This document shows positions 16,506 to 24,720 of a stretch of 64,000 nt of DNA, one piece after another. The DNA is from Photobacterium kagoshimensis (GTDB lineage Bacteria; Pseudomonadota; Gammaproteobacteria; Enterobacterales; Vibrionaceae): positions 310,001 to 374,000 of the forward strand of contig NZ_JAKJSO010000010.1 in NCBI RefSeq assembly GCF_050337045.1, written 5' to 3'. A program made the position numbers and the translations under genes. The notes beneath the pieces are model-generated. The model was given only the letters and a program-made list of their open reading frames with translations. It was not told where the DNA came from and did not search any database. Each line of letters begins with the position of its first letter. Positions within the stretch are counted from its first letter, which is position 1.

Positions 16506-17873
16506 ATGGCAGTCAGTATCTTATCTTCAATCCCACAAATAGAAAAAATCCTCCAGCAAGCTTTTATTTCACCTTATATAGAACGTTTAAGTCGCCCTAT
16601 TGTGACCGATATTATTCGTAGTGAAGTGACAAGCTTTAAGGAATATATCCTTAGTGACAAAAATAATAACGATGTTGCTCTCGATAAGCTTTACCTCAAT
16701 ATTAAACATGCCTGTTGGATGATGAACCAACAACGTCTTCAGCGTGTGATCAATGGTACTGGGGTCATAGTGCATACTAACCTTGGTCGATCCCCTATCA
16801 ATGCCGAACTGTGGCAAAGCGTTGAAGATGTAAACACCCATTACAATAACCTTGAAATTGATTTGTCGACAGGCAAACGCGGCAAACGTAAAGGGATCAT
16901 CCAAACATTAATGACGCACCTAGTTAAAGGTGAAGATACGTTAGTAGTCAACAACAATGCGTCTTCTGTTTACCTTATGCTTCATGAACTCACTCAAGGT
17001 AAAGAAGTGATCGTGTCACGCGGTGAACAAATTCAAATTGGCGGTGGTTTTCGCATCCCTGATATTTTAGCACTATCAGGGGCCAAACTGGTTGAAGTCG
17101 GCACAACCAATATCACGACTAACCAAGACTATCTTGATGCCATCACTGAAAATACTGCCATGGTTTTGATGATCCACACCTCTAATTTTAAAATTAGGGG
17201 CTTCACCGAATCTGCTGATATCAAAGAACTCGCAAAAGAATTGCCGCCGCACGTTATTTTAGCGGTAGATCAAGGCTCTGGAACGACAGTCGAAGACATG
17301 CCAGATGAACCAACAGTGGCCAGTTATATCAATGCGGGTGCTGACTTAGTATGTTTCTCGGGCGATAAAATTTTAGGTGGGCCACAAGCTGGCATGATCA
17401 CAGGTGAACAATCATTAATTCATCGTTTAGAAAAAAATCCGATGATGCGCGCATTTCGCCCCAGCCGTATTGTTTATTCTTTACTTGAAGAACTTGCAGT
17501 GCGCAAACTCAATCAGCTTGATAGCGGCGCGGGGGTTGCTGAGACAAAAAGCACTATTGCAGAAACAGCCCTTAAGCACAGTGCAGAATGCCTAGCTGAA
17601 GGGCTTGATCCCTTTATCCAAGTCGTGCGTTCAGACATGACAGTCGGCGGCGGATCACTGCCCGATCAATCAACGCCATCTTGGTCCGTTGAACTCTCAC
17701 CAAACGACCCCAAACTGGCACGCTCACCAGAACAAGTGCTTAAACTGATGCGAAGCTGGCCATTACCCGTCATTGGAGTCATAAAACATAACAAAGTGCA
17801 GCTCAATCTCGCCACCATTGATGACTCAGAAATTACTTATCTTCGCACCCAACTTACCGAGGTATTACAATGA
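16506..17873 (+). CDS. selA: L-seryl-tRNA(Sec) selenium transferase SelA
   Basis: The 455-residue product is full length for bacterial SelA, a PLP enzyme that converts seryl-tRNA(Sec) to selenocysteyl-tRNA(Sec) using selenophosphate. Visible landmarks are INGTGVIVHTNLGRSPI, VVNNNASSVYLML, AVDQGSG and CFSGDKILGGPQAG, in which Lys288 is the PLP-binding lysine. It follows tRNA-Sec by about 235 bases and overlaps selB by four bases (ATGA), so selA, selB and the Cys-type selD form one operon. The start ATG 16506 has a TGAGG site. Confidence 0.96.
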   Translation: MAVSILSSIPQIEKILQQAFISPYIERLSRPIVTDIIRSEVTSFKEYILSDKNNNDVALDKLYLNIKHACWMMNQQRLQRVINGTGVIVHTNLGRSPINAELWQSVEDVNTHYNNLEIDLSTGKRGKRKGIIQTLMTHLVKGEDTLVVNNNASSVYLMLHELTQGKEVIVSRGEQIQIGGGFRIPDILALSGAKLVEVGTTNITTNQDYLDAITENTAMVLMIHTSNFKIRGFTESADIKELAKELPPHVILAVDQGSGTTVEDMPDEPTVASYINAGADLVCFSGDKILGGPQAGMITGEQSLIHRLEKNPMMRAFRPSRIVYSLLEELAVRKLNQLDSGAGVAETKSTIAETALKHSAECLAEGLDPFIQVVRSDMTVGGGSLPDQSTPSWSVELSPNDPKLARSPEQVLKLMRSWPLPVIGVIKHNKVQLNLATIDDSEITYLRTQLTEVLQ

Positions 17874-19678
17874 GCTATGTCGTTGGTACAGCAGGACACG
17901 TCGATCATGGAAAATCTGCGCTGATTAAAGCGCTAACAGGCATAGATACCGCTCACTTACCGCAAGAGAAAAAACGCGGTATGACAATTGATCTCGGGTT
18001 TGCATTTTTTAACCACAATGACGGTACACCCATTGGTGTTATTGATGTCCCTGGTCATGAACGTTTTATCCGTAACATGGTGGCTGGTGTTTGGAGCCTC
18101 GACATGGTGCTATTCGTGGTTGCAGCTGATGAAGGTTGGATGCAAATGTCGACCGATCACCTTAAAGTTATCGCTGCTATGGGGATAGAAAATGTCACCT
18201 TGGTGATTTCCAAAGCTGATTTAGTCGATACCGATATGATCGCGATGGTGGAAGAAGAAGCCTTAGAGCAATTTCTAGAGATTGCTGGGTTTATTCCTGA
18301 CTCAGTCGTTGTTTCATCTCATACACAAACAGGGATTGAAAATCTACGCCAGCATATATGCCGTAAGCTTGACCACAAAGCTGAAGATGCTGAGCTGACA
18401 TTCGATACCCACCAGCAACAAGCGCACTTATATATAGATAGAGTTTTCACCGTCAATGGCTTAGGTACAACGGTCACAGGCAGCCTATGCGGTGGGAAAT
18501 TCCAAGTAGGGCAAAAACTTACTTTGCAGCCATCTGGTGAAAAAGTACAAGTGAAAAGCTTGCAGTCCTATCACAAAAATATCGATCTGGCAGAACCGGT
18601 CTCGCGCGTTGCGATTGCGCTAAAAGGGGTGAAGAAAAAAGATGTCGAGCGAGGATTTTGTCTCACTGATAGCACCGAAGCGGGCTTTGTCACCAACGAT
18701 CTTATCGTTCGATTAGACAGTCTATTATTTGAAAACAAGTGCCGTAACAACAGTGAAGTAGAAGTCGCATTCGGTACATTCAACTGCCTGGCTAAAATCT
18801 TCGTATTCAAAGGCACTAATTTAGCGCGATTACGCTTAAATGAACCTGCCTGCTGTTTCTGGAATCAACGCGCTTTGTTGATCCAGCATGGTGGCAGCCA
18901 AATTCTTAACTGTGGTGCCATTGTTTGGTGTGGATCTGTTGCTAAGCAGCACCGAACGAAATTGTATGAACTTCTCACCACTATGCCTGAGCATCCATCT
19001 TGGGAAGATTACGTCATGCTTAACATGTCCTTATACGGTTATGCGAAGCGCGGACAAGACGATCAAAACGAATTTGGTTACCTCGAATGCCAAGATTGGC
19101 TTTTCACCGAAGAATTTACCTCCAATACCTTCAAACAAATTGAAGCTATCTTTCATCAAGAGCACATCGATTTATCGGCGAATGAGCTGAGCAGCAAACT
19201 TCACATTTCCGTCAATGCCCTATCGGCCCTACTCGAACACTTCGCGGGTAGCGGCAAACTCCGCCAAGCCGGCGAATTATTCTCGTTAGGAACAGGTCGA
19301 AGTGAAGCGCAGCTCTCTCCGATTGCCAAACAAATCCTGACGAAGATGAACCACGCAGGCAAGCAAGGTTACGAAGCTGAAAAAGAAAAAATCCCTGGCG
19401 CACAAAAAGAACTGCGTAATCTGGTGCGTTTAGGCTTCGCTATTCCACTTGAAGGTAAAATTTACTACGAAAAGAGCCTGTACGATCAGCTTGTTATAGA
19501 GATGATGCAAGGGCACGCTGTAAACGACCGTTTTACTATTTCAGATGCTAAAGACCGTACTGGTTTATCACGCAAATACATGATCCCACTATTAAACCGC
19601 ATGGAACTTGATGGCTGGATTAAGCGAATAGACAATGATCGCCTTGTGCTTAAAACCATTGAATCAGAAATCGCTTAG
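17870..19678 (+). CDS. selB: Selenocysteine-specific elongation factor SelB
   Basis: The 602-residue GTPase delivers Sec-tRNA(Sec) to UGA codons that have a SECIS hairpin. The N-terminal EF-Tu-like part has the P-loop GTAGHVDHGKS (residues 7-16), DVPGHERF and SKADLVD. Beta-barrel domains follow, then a C-terminal part of about 200 residues expected to be the winged-helix array that binds SECIS RNA. Its start overlaps the selA stop (ATGA), so translation is coupled, and selD2 begins 23 bases downstream. Its presence supports reading the four TGA codons in this window as Sec. Confidence 0.96.
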   Translation: MSYVVGTAGHVDHGKSALIKALTGIDTAHLPQEKKRGMTIDLGFAFFNHNDGTPIGVIDVPGHERFIRNMVAGVWSLDMVLFVVAADEGWMQMSTDHLKVIAAMGIENVTLVISKADLVDTDMIAMVEEEALEQFLEIAGFIPDSVVVSSHTQTGIENLRQHICRKLDHKAEDAELTFDTHQQQAHLYIDRVFTVNGLGTTVTGSLCGGKFQVGQKLTLQPSGEKVQVKSLQSYHKNIDLAEPVSRVAIALKGVKKKDVERGFCLTDSTEAGFVTNDLIVRLDSLLFENKCRNNSEVEVAFGTFNCLAKIFVFKGTNLARLRLNEPACCFWNQRALLIQHGGSQILNCGAIVWCGSVAKQHRTKLYELLTTMPEHPSWEDYVMLNMSLYGYAKRGQDDQNEFGYLECQDWLFTEEFTSNTFKQIEAIFHQEHIDLSANELSSKLHISVNALSALLEHFAGSGKLRQAGELFSLGTGRSEAQLSPIAKQILTKMNHAGKQGYEAEKEKIPGAQKELRNLVRLGFAIPLEGKIYYEKSLYDQLVIEMMQGHAVNDRFTISDAKDRTGLSRKYMIPLLNRMELDGWIKRIDNDRLVLKTIESEIA

Positions 19679-19701
19679 CAGTGTGCAAAGTAGGAAAAGT
19701 A

Positions 19702-20781
19702 ATGACAGAACACTCTATAAAGAGCAGTTGTAAAAAAAACGAGCACACGCCACTGACACAAATGACGTCAAAGTCAGGCTGTGCCGCAAAAATTGGCCCT
19801 AAGATCATGGATCAATTGCTTGCTTCGTTAACCCCTATGTTCCCACCGCAGGCAAACCCTGATCTTATGGTTGGGCTAACCGTTAGCGATGATGCAGCGG
19901 TTTACAAGATCAACGATGATGTTGCCGTTATCCAAACCTTGGATTTTTTCACGCCCATTGTCGATGACCCTTATGATTTTGGTGCCATTGCAGCAGCCAA
20001 CGCCCTTAGTGACGTCTATGCCATGGGCGGACAAGCAACCCTGGCGATGAACATTTTCTGTGTACCGCCCGATTTACCCCAAGAGATTGTAGGTCAAATC
20101 CTGACAGGAGGCGCAGAAAAAGTGCGTGAGGCAGGTGCGGTATTAGTTGGCGGGCATACAGTAGAAGATAGCGAACCTAAATTTGGTTTGTCTGTCATGG
20201 GGATCACGCATCCAGATAAGGTGTTGACCAAATCCAATGTGCAGCACGGCGATATTCTGGTGCTAACCAAGCCACTTGGTACCGGGATAATCACCACAGC
20301 AGCAAAGCAAGGCAATGCGAGTTTTGAGGCACGAACTGCCGCAACAGAGAGCATGAAGAAGCTCAACAAAACGGCGGCAGAAATCATCTCTCACTATCCC
20401 ATTACAGCCTGTACCGATGTAACAGGTTATTCATTACTCGGTCATGCACTCGAAATGGCAAATAAGAGCCAATGCTGTCTGCATCTCAACGCAACTCAAA
20501 TTCCATTTCTCCCCGAAGCACAAGATTACGCTCGCGATGATATCTATCCATGCGCCGCAAAACGTAATTTAGACGCTTTTGAGAGCCAAATTCAATTTGC
20601 CCCCGATTTAGAGCAGGTATGGCGCTATAAGCTAGGTAGCCCAGAAACTTCTGGCGGATTGCTGATTGCGGTACCAGAAAATCAACTTACATCCCTTCTG
20701 TGTACTTTTGCTGAGCACGATGAACCATGTTGGGTCATTGGCCAAGCAGTCAACGGCCGAGGCATTAAAGTGACAAACTAA
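19702..20781 (+). CDS. selD: Selenophosphate synthase SelD, cysteine form
   Basis: This 359-residue SelD has Cys27 (LTQMTSKSGCAAKIGPK) where its paralogue at 14253-15296 has Sec, and Lys30 next to it. The rest is very similar in sequence (SDDAAVYKINDDVAVIQTLDFF and VGGHTVEDSEPKFGLSVMG occur in both), so one copy arose from the other or both from a recent common source. I start it at ATG 19702, seven bases after AGGA, rather than at GTG 19681. It ends the selA-selB-selD operon. Because it needs no Sec for its own synthesis, it can start selenium metabolism before the Sec form is made. Confidence 0.94.
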   Translation: MTEHSIKSSCKKNEHTPLTQMTSKSGCAAKIGPKIMDQLLASLTPMFPPQANPDLMVGLTVSDDAAVYKINDDVAVIQTLDFFTPIVDDPYDFGAIAAANALSDVYAMGGQATLAMNIFCVPPDLPQEIVGQILTGGAEKVREAGAVLVGGHTVEDSEPKFGLSVMGITHPDKVLTKSNVQHGDILVLTKPLGTGIITTAAKQGNASFEARTAATESMKKLNKTAAEIISHYPITACTDVTGYSLLGHALEMANKSQCCLHLNATQIPFLPEAQDYARDDIYPCAAKRNLDAFESQIQFAPDLEQVWRYKLGSPETSGGLLIAVPENQLTSLLCTFAEHDEPCWVIGQAVNGRGIKVTN

Positions 20782-20814
20782 TCAAATTGCCCACCTAGCA
20801 CACAATTTACACCA

Positions 20815-20850
20815 AACGGCTGCCTTTTTGTGCGGCCGTTTTCTTTTTAT
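20815..20850 (+). terminator. Terminator after selA-selB-selD
   Basis: A 9-bp stem (AACGGCTGC/GCGGCCGTT, one G-T pair) is followed by TTCTTTTTAT. Confidence 0.8.
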
Positions 20851-21011
20851 TTGTATGATGTATATCAAAAATGACTATGCCACTAGGAGTATAGTATTGC
20901 TGTTAATCCAGTCAGAACAAGACATTATCATTATTTGACCAGGTACTTATTCAAATTCGTTTTACCCTGACTGCTCTTCTTTTTCTTTCACGTATTTACG
21001 AGGATGTAACC

Positions 21012-21281
21012 GTGGACGCTTCCAAGATCTACTTACGCGATATATTAGGTTTAGGGCTAATTATCTTATCTGTGATGACAGTACTAGGGACATTATTCAG
21101 CGTGCTCGCAGCACTTAACTACCTCAGCCACGAAGAAGCAATGGCTGCGACTTACATCAAAGAAGCTATTCCTTTAATGCTTTGTATTTTACCTGCTTTT
21201 TTTCTTGGCAAGTACATCAACAAACCAGCTTGGGTCATAGCTACTGATGATTTTCGTTTAAATTCAGCGAAGAACCAATAA
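21012..21281 (+). CDS. Small membrane protein, two predicted transmembrane segments
   Basis: The 89-residue protein starts at GTG 21012 behind a good GAGG site. It has two hydrophobic stretches, roughly residues 11-34 (ILGLGLIILSVMTVLGTLF) and 50-65 (IPLMLCILPAFFLG), and a charged C-terminus. I do not recognise a family. It follows the selD terminator by about 160 bases and stands alone, so no link to selenium metabolism can be claimed. Confidence 0.6.
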   Translation: MDASKIYLRDILGLGLIILSVMTVLGTLFSVLAALNYLSHEEAMAATYIKEAIPLMLCILPAFFLGKYINKPAWVIATDDFRLNSAKNQ

Positions 21282-21409
21282 CTGAATTACCACAAGATCT
21301 TCACTACATTCAGGCATCAGCGTTCGAACTGCTCCTTGGTTGATCAACATACTCCTTCCAAAGATCAATCAAGGGGCATATCAGAAATCAGTCATGTTTA
21401 CGCGGGGTT

Positions 21410-21697
21410 TTACATTTTAGACGCAAGCAAAGAAGATAATATATTTCTCTCAACGTTCGTTAAGGTTTTCGCCGCATCTAGCGCAGGTAGCAAGGTATCA
21501 GGAAGGCTTAAAAAATATCCTTCATCAAGGTCAAACAGTATGGCCGCTTTCTTTAACACTTTCTTTGATGGTTTATTCTTACCAGTTTCAATTAATGATA
21601 AATAAGTTGTTGTAATATCTAGATAGTCTGCACATGATTTGCAGCTAACGCCCTTGTCGAGTCTGTGTGCTCGTAAAATAAATCCACTAATTATCAT
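21410..21697 (-). CDS. XRE-family helix-turn-helix regulator
   Basis: The 95-residue product has a Cro/CI-type helix-turn-helix over residues 5-62 (LRAHRLDKGVSCKSCADYLDI, TTYLSLIETGKNKPSKKVLKKAA), then a short tail. It starts inside the end of the preceding gene (11-base overlap), so the two are translationally coupled. The target is unknown; self-regulation is common in such small pairs. Confidence 0.75.
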   Translation of the reverse strand: MIISGFILRAHRLDKGVSCKSCADYLDITTTYLSLIETGKNKPSKKVLKKAAILFDLDEGYFLSLPDTLLPALDAAKTLTNVERNILSSLLASKM

Positions 21698-21932
21698 CTA
21701 GACTATTCACCATTACGCACGTCAGGCCATCGACAGTATTAATGTCATCAATAATATCAAATGCCGACTTAATGAAAGACTCTCCCTCAATTGTCACCCA
21801 AGCATACATGCCGTCTTCTTTCTCTTTGACAACGACTCCTGTTCGGCCGACATCACAAATTATTGAAATAGCAACATTGTCAGCTGTTCTCTTTTTTTCA
21901 TCGTATATTAAAAGTTCAAAACTAAAAATCAT
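21687..21932 (-). CDS. Small protein of unknown function, coupled to an XRE regulator
   Basis: The 81-residue product starts at ATG 21932 behind a strong GGGGG site. It reads as a compact acidic beta-rich protein (FSFELLIYDEKKRTADNVAISIICD, GMYAWVTIEGESF). I do not recognise it. Its overlap with the downstream XRE gene suggests a regulatory pair, but neither toxin nor antitoxin motifs are visible. Confidence 0.55.
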   Translation of the reverse strand: MIFSFELLIYDEKKRTADNVAISIICDVGRTGVVVKEKEDGMYAWVTIEGESFIKSAFDIIDDINTVDGLTCVMVNSLDDN

Positions 21933-22157
21933 GATCCCCCTTGTAATATTCTTGCTTATTTACTTAATTCATTTAAATATGATAAATGTATTAAAATCGT
22001 AGTAATGACAATCCTTTATCGATTAAATTTCACGGTATGTTGCGCAAAAGACACTGACATTACAACCGACCAAAAATGAAATGTTATTTACCTATTTTAC
22101 AGCGTTCTATTAATTAACACATGGAGTACAGTGTACGCCAATAATAACGAGGCAATT

Positions 22158-22358
22158 ATGACTAATGAAGTAGATATTAGGTCACTAAGAGCAAACCTAA
22201 ATATTAGCCAAAAGGAACTGGCAAACGACCTTGAATTAAGTTTAGATACCATAAAAAGCTGGGAGCAAGGCAGAAGGAACCCTACAGGGTTAGCAAGGAA
22301 AATATTGCGACTGATCGAGCAGTATCCTTCACTCTATATAAAATTCAAAAATAACTGA
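22158..22358 (+). CDS. Small helix-turn-helix protein
   Basis: The 66-residue protein is almost wholly a helix-turn-helix domain (IRSLRANLNISQKELANDLEL, then LDTIKSWEQGRRNPTG), like the C-terminal half of MqsA/HigA-type antitoxins. I use ATG 22158 because CGAGG lies just before it; a GTG at 22131 would add nine residues without a site. No toxin gene stands beside it, so it may be a lone transcription factor. Confidence 0.7.
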   Translation: MTNEVDIRSLRANLNISQKELANDLELSLDTIKSWEQGRRNPTGLARKILRLIEQYPSLYIKFKNN

Positions 22359-22365
22359 TGCCATC

Positions 22366-22402
22366 ACCAATAGCACCTACATCCACTGTAGATGCTATTG
22401 GT
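22366..22402. terminator. Hairpin after the small helix-turn-helix gene
   Basis: A 10-bp stem (ACCAATAGCA/TGCTATTGGT) encloses a second stem (CTACA/TGTAG). It begins eight bases after the stop codon. It lacks a strong T run, so it may stop RNA decay rather than transcription. Confidence 0.5.
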
Positions 22403-22428
22403 TATCACATGAGCATAGGCGATTTATT

Positions 22429-22587
22429 TTGAGGGAAAGAAACGATCTCGATGAGTATTTTGAAAACCTTAATGGTATTAACAAAGACTTCGACTTTGAA
22501 GTTGGTGAAAGCTTTATTGAATTCAAATACTTAAACATTTTTATTTACTTCGTTTTGTTATTAATACTTAACTTTTTCATGTACTAA
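22429..22587 (+). CDS. Possible short membrane-anchored ORF
   Basis: A 52-codon frame from TTG 22429 has an acidic first half (RNDLDEYFENLNGINKDFD) and a hydrophobic tail (FIYFVLLLILNFFMY) that would be one membrane anchor. There is no ATG and no convincing ribosome site, so either the start is further upstream or it is a remnant. It lies in the gap before the SulP gene. Confidence 0.3.
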   Translation: MRERNDLDEYFENLNGINKDFDFEVGESFIEFKYLNIFIYFVLLLILNFFMY

Positions 22588-22674
22588 TTGGAGGGTAAGA
22601 CAATATTTATCACGCCGCCTTAGAAATATATCTCTTAATTACAAACTTAAATGAATTAACTAAAAAGAGATATT

Positions 22675-24165
22675 ATGCTTACATTTTACAAAGAATCATG
22701 GTTTAACAATATTAAAGGGGATTTGTTATCAGGAATTGTTGTTGCACTCGCTCTCATACCAGAAGCTATAGCCTTTTCAATTATTGCAGGTCTTGATCCG
22801 AAAGTTGGCCTGTACGCCTCATTTTCAATTTGTGTCGTTATCGCTTTTACAGGCTCACGATCAGGAATGATTTCAGCATCAACAGGCGCAATGGCCTTAC
22901 TGATGACAACCTTAGTCAAACAACATGGCGTCGAATACCTATTAGCCGCATCTGTATTTACAGGCGTTCTTCAATACGGTATTGGGCTATTGAAACTCGG
23001 TGACTTAATGAGATTTATCTCTCGGTCCATCGTTACTGGTTTCGTTAACGCCTTAGCAATATTAATATTTATGGCTCAATTACCTGAGCTAACGAATGTG
23101 ACCTGGCACGTTTATGCGCTCACAGCGTGTGGGTTAGGCATCATTTACTTGTTCCCGTATGTACCTAAGATTGGCAAACTACTTCCCTCACCGCTGGTGT
23201 GTATTGTCGCAATCACCATCTTCTCAGTCATTTTCAACGTTGATGTACGTACCGTTGGGGATATGGGGGCGTTACCTGACTCGCTACCGATTTTCTTGCT
23301 ACCTAACGTGCCATTATCATTTGAGACTTTGCAGATAATATTCCCGTATTCGCTTGCGCTTGCTGTCGTGGGCGTACTTGAATCATTAATGACAGCAAAA
23401 ATCATTGATGACATTACAGATACGCCAAGTAACAACAACGACGAATGTAAAGGCCAAGGCATTGCCAACATAGTTTCAGGCTTCTTTGGCGGTATGGCTG
23501 GGTGTGCAATGATAGGCCAATCCATGATCAATATGAGTTCAGGAGGAAGAACACGACTATCAACATTGTCTTCAGGCGTTTTTCTATTAATCATGGTTGT
23601 ATTCCTTGGGGATTATCTTAAGCAGATCCCTATGGCAGCCCTCGTTGCTGTCATGATAATGGTTTCTATTAGTACATTTTCTTGGAAGTCTATTCTTGAT
23701 ATTCGCCACCATCCATTAAACTCTAACGTGATCATGATAGCGACTGTTATTTCCGTCGTTATGACGCATAACTTAGCGATAGGCGTTATTATTGGCGTTG
23801 TTATTTCAACAGTATTCTATGCCAATCATAGCCGTAAAATCATGAAAGTGACTGATGATGTCGTTATTCATAATGAACATACGATTCACAAAGTACACGG
23901 TCAGATTTTCTTTGCTTCCGCTTACAACTTCATTGATATGTTTAATTTTAATCATCCAACTAAGTATGTGACTATCGACTTAACCGATGCTCACTTTTGG
24001 GACATCACAGCTGTCGGTGCTTTAGATAAAGTCGTTATTAAGTTCATGGACGCAGGATCCGATGTTGAAATTATAGGAATGAATGAAGAGTCAGATCAGC
24101 TAATCAGTAAATTTGCAATATTTGATAAGCCTGACCTTTTAGCCAGTCGGACAATAGGACACTAA
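22675..24165 (+). CDS. SulP-family anion transporter with C-terminal STAS domain
   Basis: The 496-residue protein opens with the SulP hallmark (GDLLSGIVVALALIPEAIAFSIIAG) and continues with about ten membrane segments (SASTGAMALLM, GMAGCAMIGQSMINMSSGGRTRLST). From about residue 390 it ends in a STAS domain (YVTIDLTDAHFWDITAVGALDKV). SulP proteins carry sulfate, bicarbonate or other anions; the substrate cannot be read from sequence. It is transcribed alone and closed by a terminator. Its location 2 kb from the sel operon invites a selenium-oxyanion hypothesis, but nothing in the sequence demonstrates it. Confidence 0.85.
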   Translation: MLTFYKESWFNNIKGDLLSGIVVALALIPEAIAFSIIAGLDPKVGLYASFSICVVIAFTGSRSGMISASTGAMALLMTTLVKQHGVEYLLAASVFTGVLQYGIGLLKLGDLMRFISRSIVTGFVNALAILIFMAQLPELTNVTWHVYALTACGLGIIYLFPYVPKIGKLLPSPLVCIVAITIFSVIFNVDVRTVGDMGALPDSLPIFLLPNVPLSFETLQIIFPYSLALAVVGVLESLMTAKIIDDITDTPSNNNDECKGQGIANIVSGFFGGMAGCAMIGQSMINMSSGGRTRLSTLSSGVFLLIMVVFLGDYLKQIPMAALVAVMIMVSISTFSWKSILDIRHHPLNSNVIMIATVISVVMTHNLAIGVIIGVVISTVFYANHSRKIMKVTDDVVIHNEHTIHKVHGQIFFASAYNFIDMFNFNHPTKYVTIDLTDAHFWDITAVGALDKVVIKFMDAGSDVEIIGMNEESDQLISKFAIFDKPDLLASRTIGH

Positions 24166-24196
24166 ACTAGCAAGAACACAATAGTGGTCAGTAATA

Positions 24197-24229
24197 AAAA
24201 GGGGGAGATAGCTCCCTTTTTTTCTATTT
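24197..24229 (+). terminator. Terminator after the SulP gene
   Basis: AAGGGGGAG-ATAG-CTCCCTTTTTTT forms a compact stem with a long T run. Confidence 0.85.
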
Positions 24230-24538
24230 TTTAGAAAGCGTAATAATATTAACCTTCATCTCATCACTTTCATCAGGGCTCATATACAATACCCCACCAA
24301 GAATAAAACCATATACAAGCTGCCCGATTGTGATATGCCTTTATTTTCAAGCGCGCCTCTAAATGAATGCTTAAATTCAGCTTCATTCATTGGTAAGTAG
24401 CGGATAGGATTATAAGCGTACGTATCATCGTTAAATTCAATATAATTAATGACATTCCTTTCAATAAAGATAAAAAGTCAAATCTTGAAGTTTAAAAGGC
24501 ACTGAGGCTGAAACACTTCGTTTGATTGATTTACTCAT
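24224..24538 (-). pseudogene. Gene remnant with two compensating frameshifts
   Basis: Three protein-like segments follow one another on the minus strand. The first starts at ATG 24538 (MSKSIKRSVSASVPFK...) and stops at a TGA near 24461. A middle segment lies in another frame (FIERNVINYIEFNDDTYAYN, then a stretch ending ALENKGI). The last returns to the first frame (TIGQLVYGFILGGVLYMS, then DEMKVNIITLSKK) and ends at TAG 24224. Joined, they would give about 104 residues with one membrane segment near the C-terminus. The two shifts restore the original frame, as expected of a decayed gene or of two sequencing errors. I do not recognise the family. Confidence 0.5.
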
Positions 24539-24635
24539 TATAAAGGGATCATTACGATTCTTCATGCCATCGATCCAGACGTTGATGAAGAACGCGACCG
24601 TTTAGCAAAGAATAGTATGGAAGCAGGTTGGCTTG

Positions 24636-24672
24636 TAACAAAAGAAAGCCTGCTGATACCGCAGGCTTTCTC
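24636..24672 (-). terminator. Terminator after the CAP-domain gene
   Basis: An 11-bp stem (AGAAAGCCTGC/GCAGGCTTTCT, 7-base loop) is followed on the minus strand by TTTGTT, starting 49 bases after the stop codon. Confidence 0.75.
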
Positions 24673-24720
24673 TAAAAATAACCACTATTTTAGTGATGGG
24701 CAGGTTGCCATCATTCACGC

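Noticed and set aside
24547..24719. A coding-like plus-strand stretch (HAIDPDVDEERDRLAKNSMEA...)
   Set aside because: It has no start codon, crosses a terminator and runs into the CAP gene on the opposite strand. It may be a fragment, but I cannot support it as a gene.
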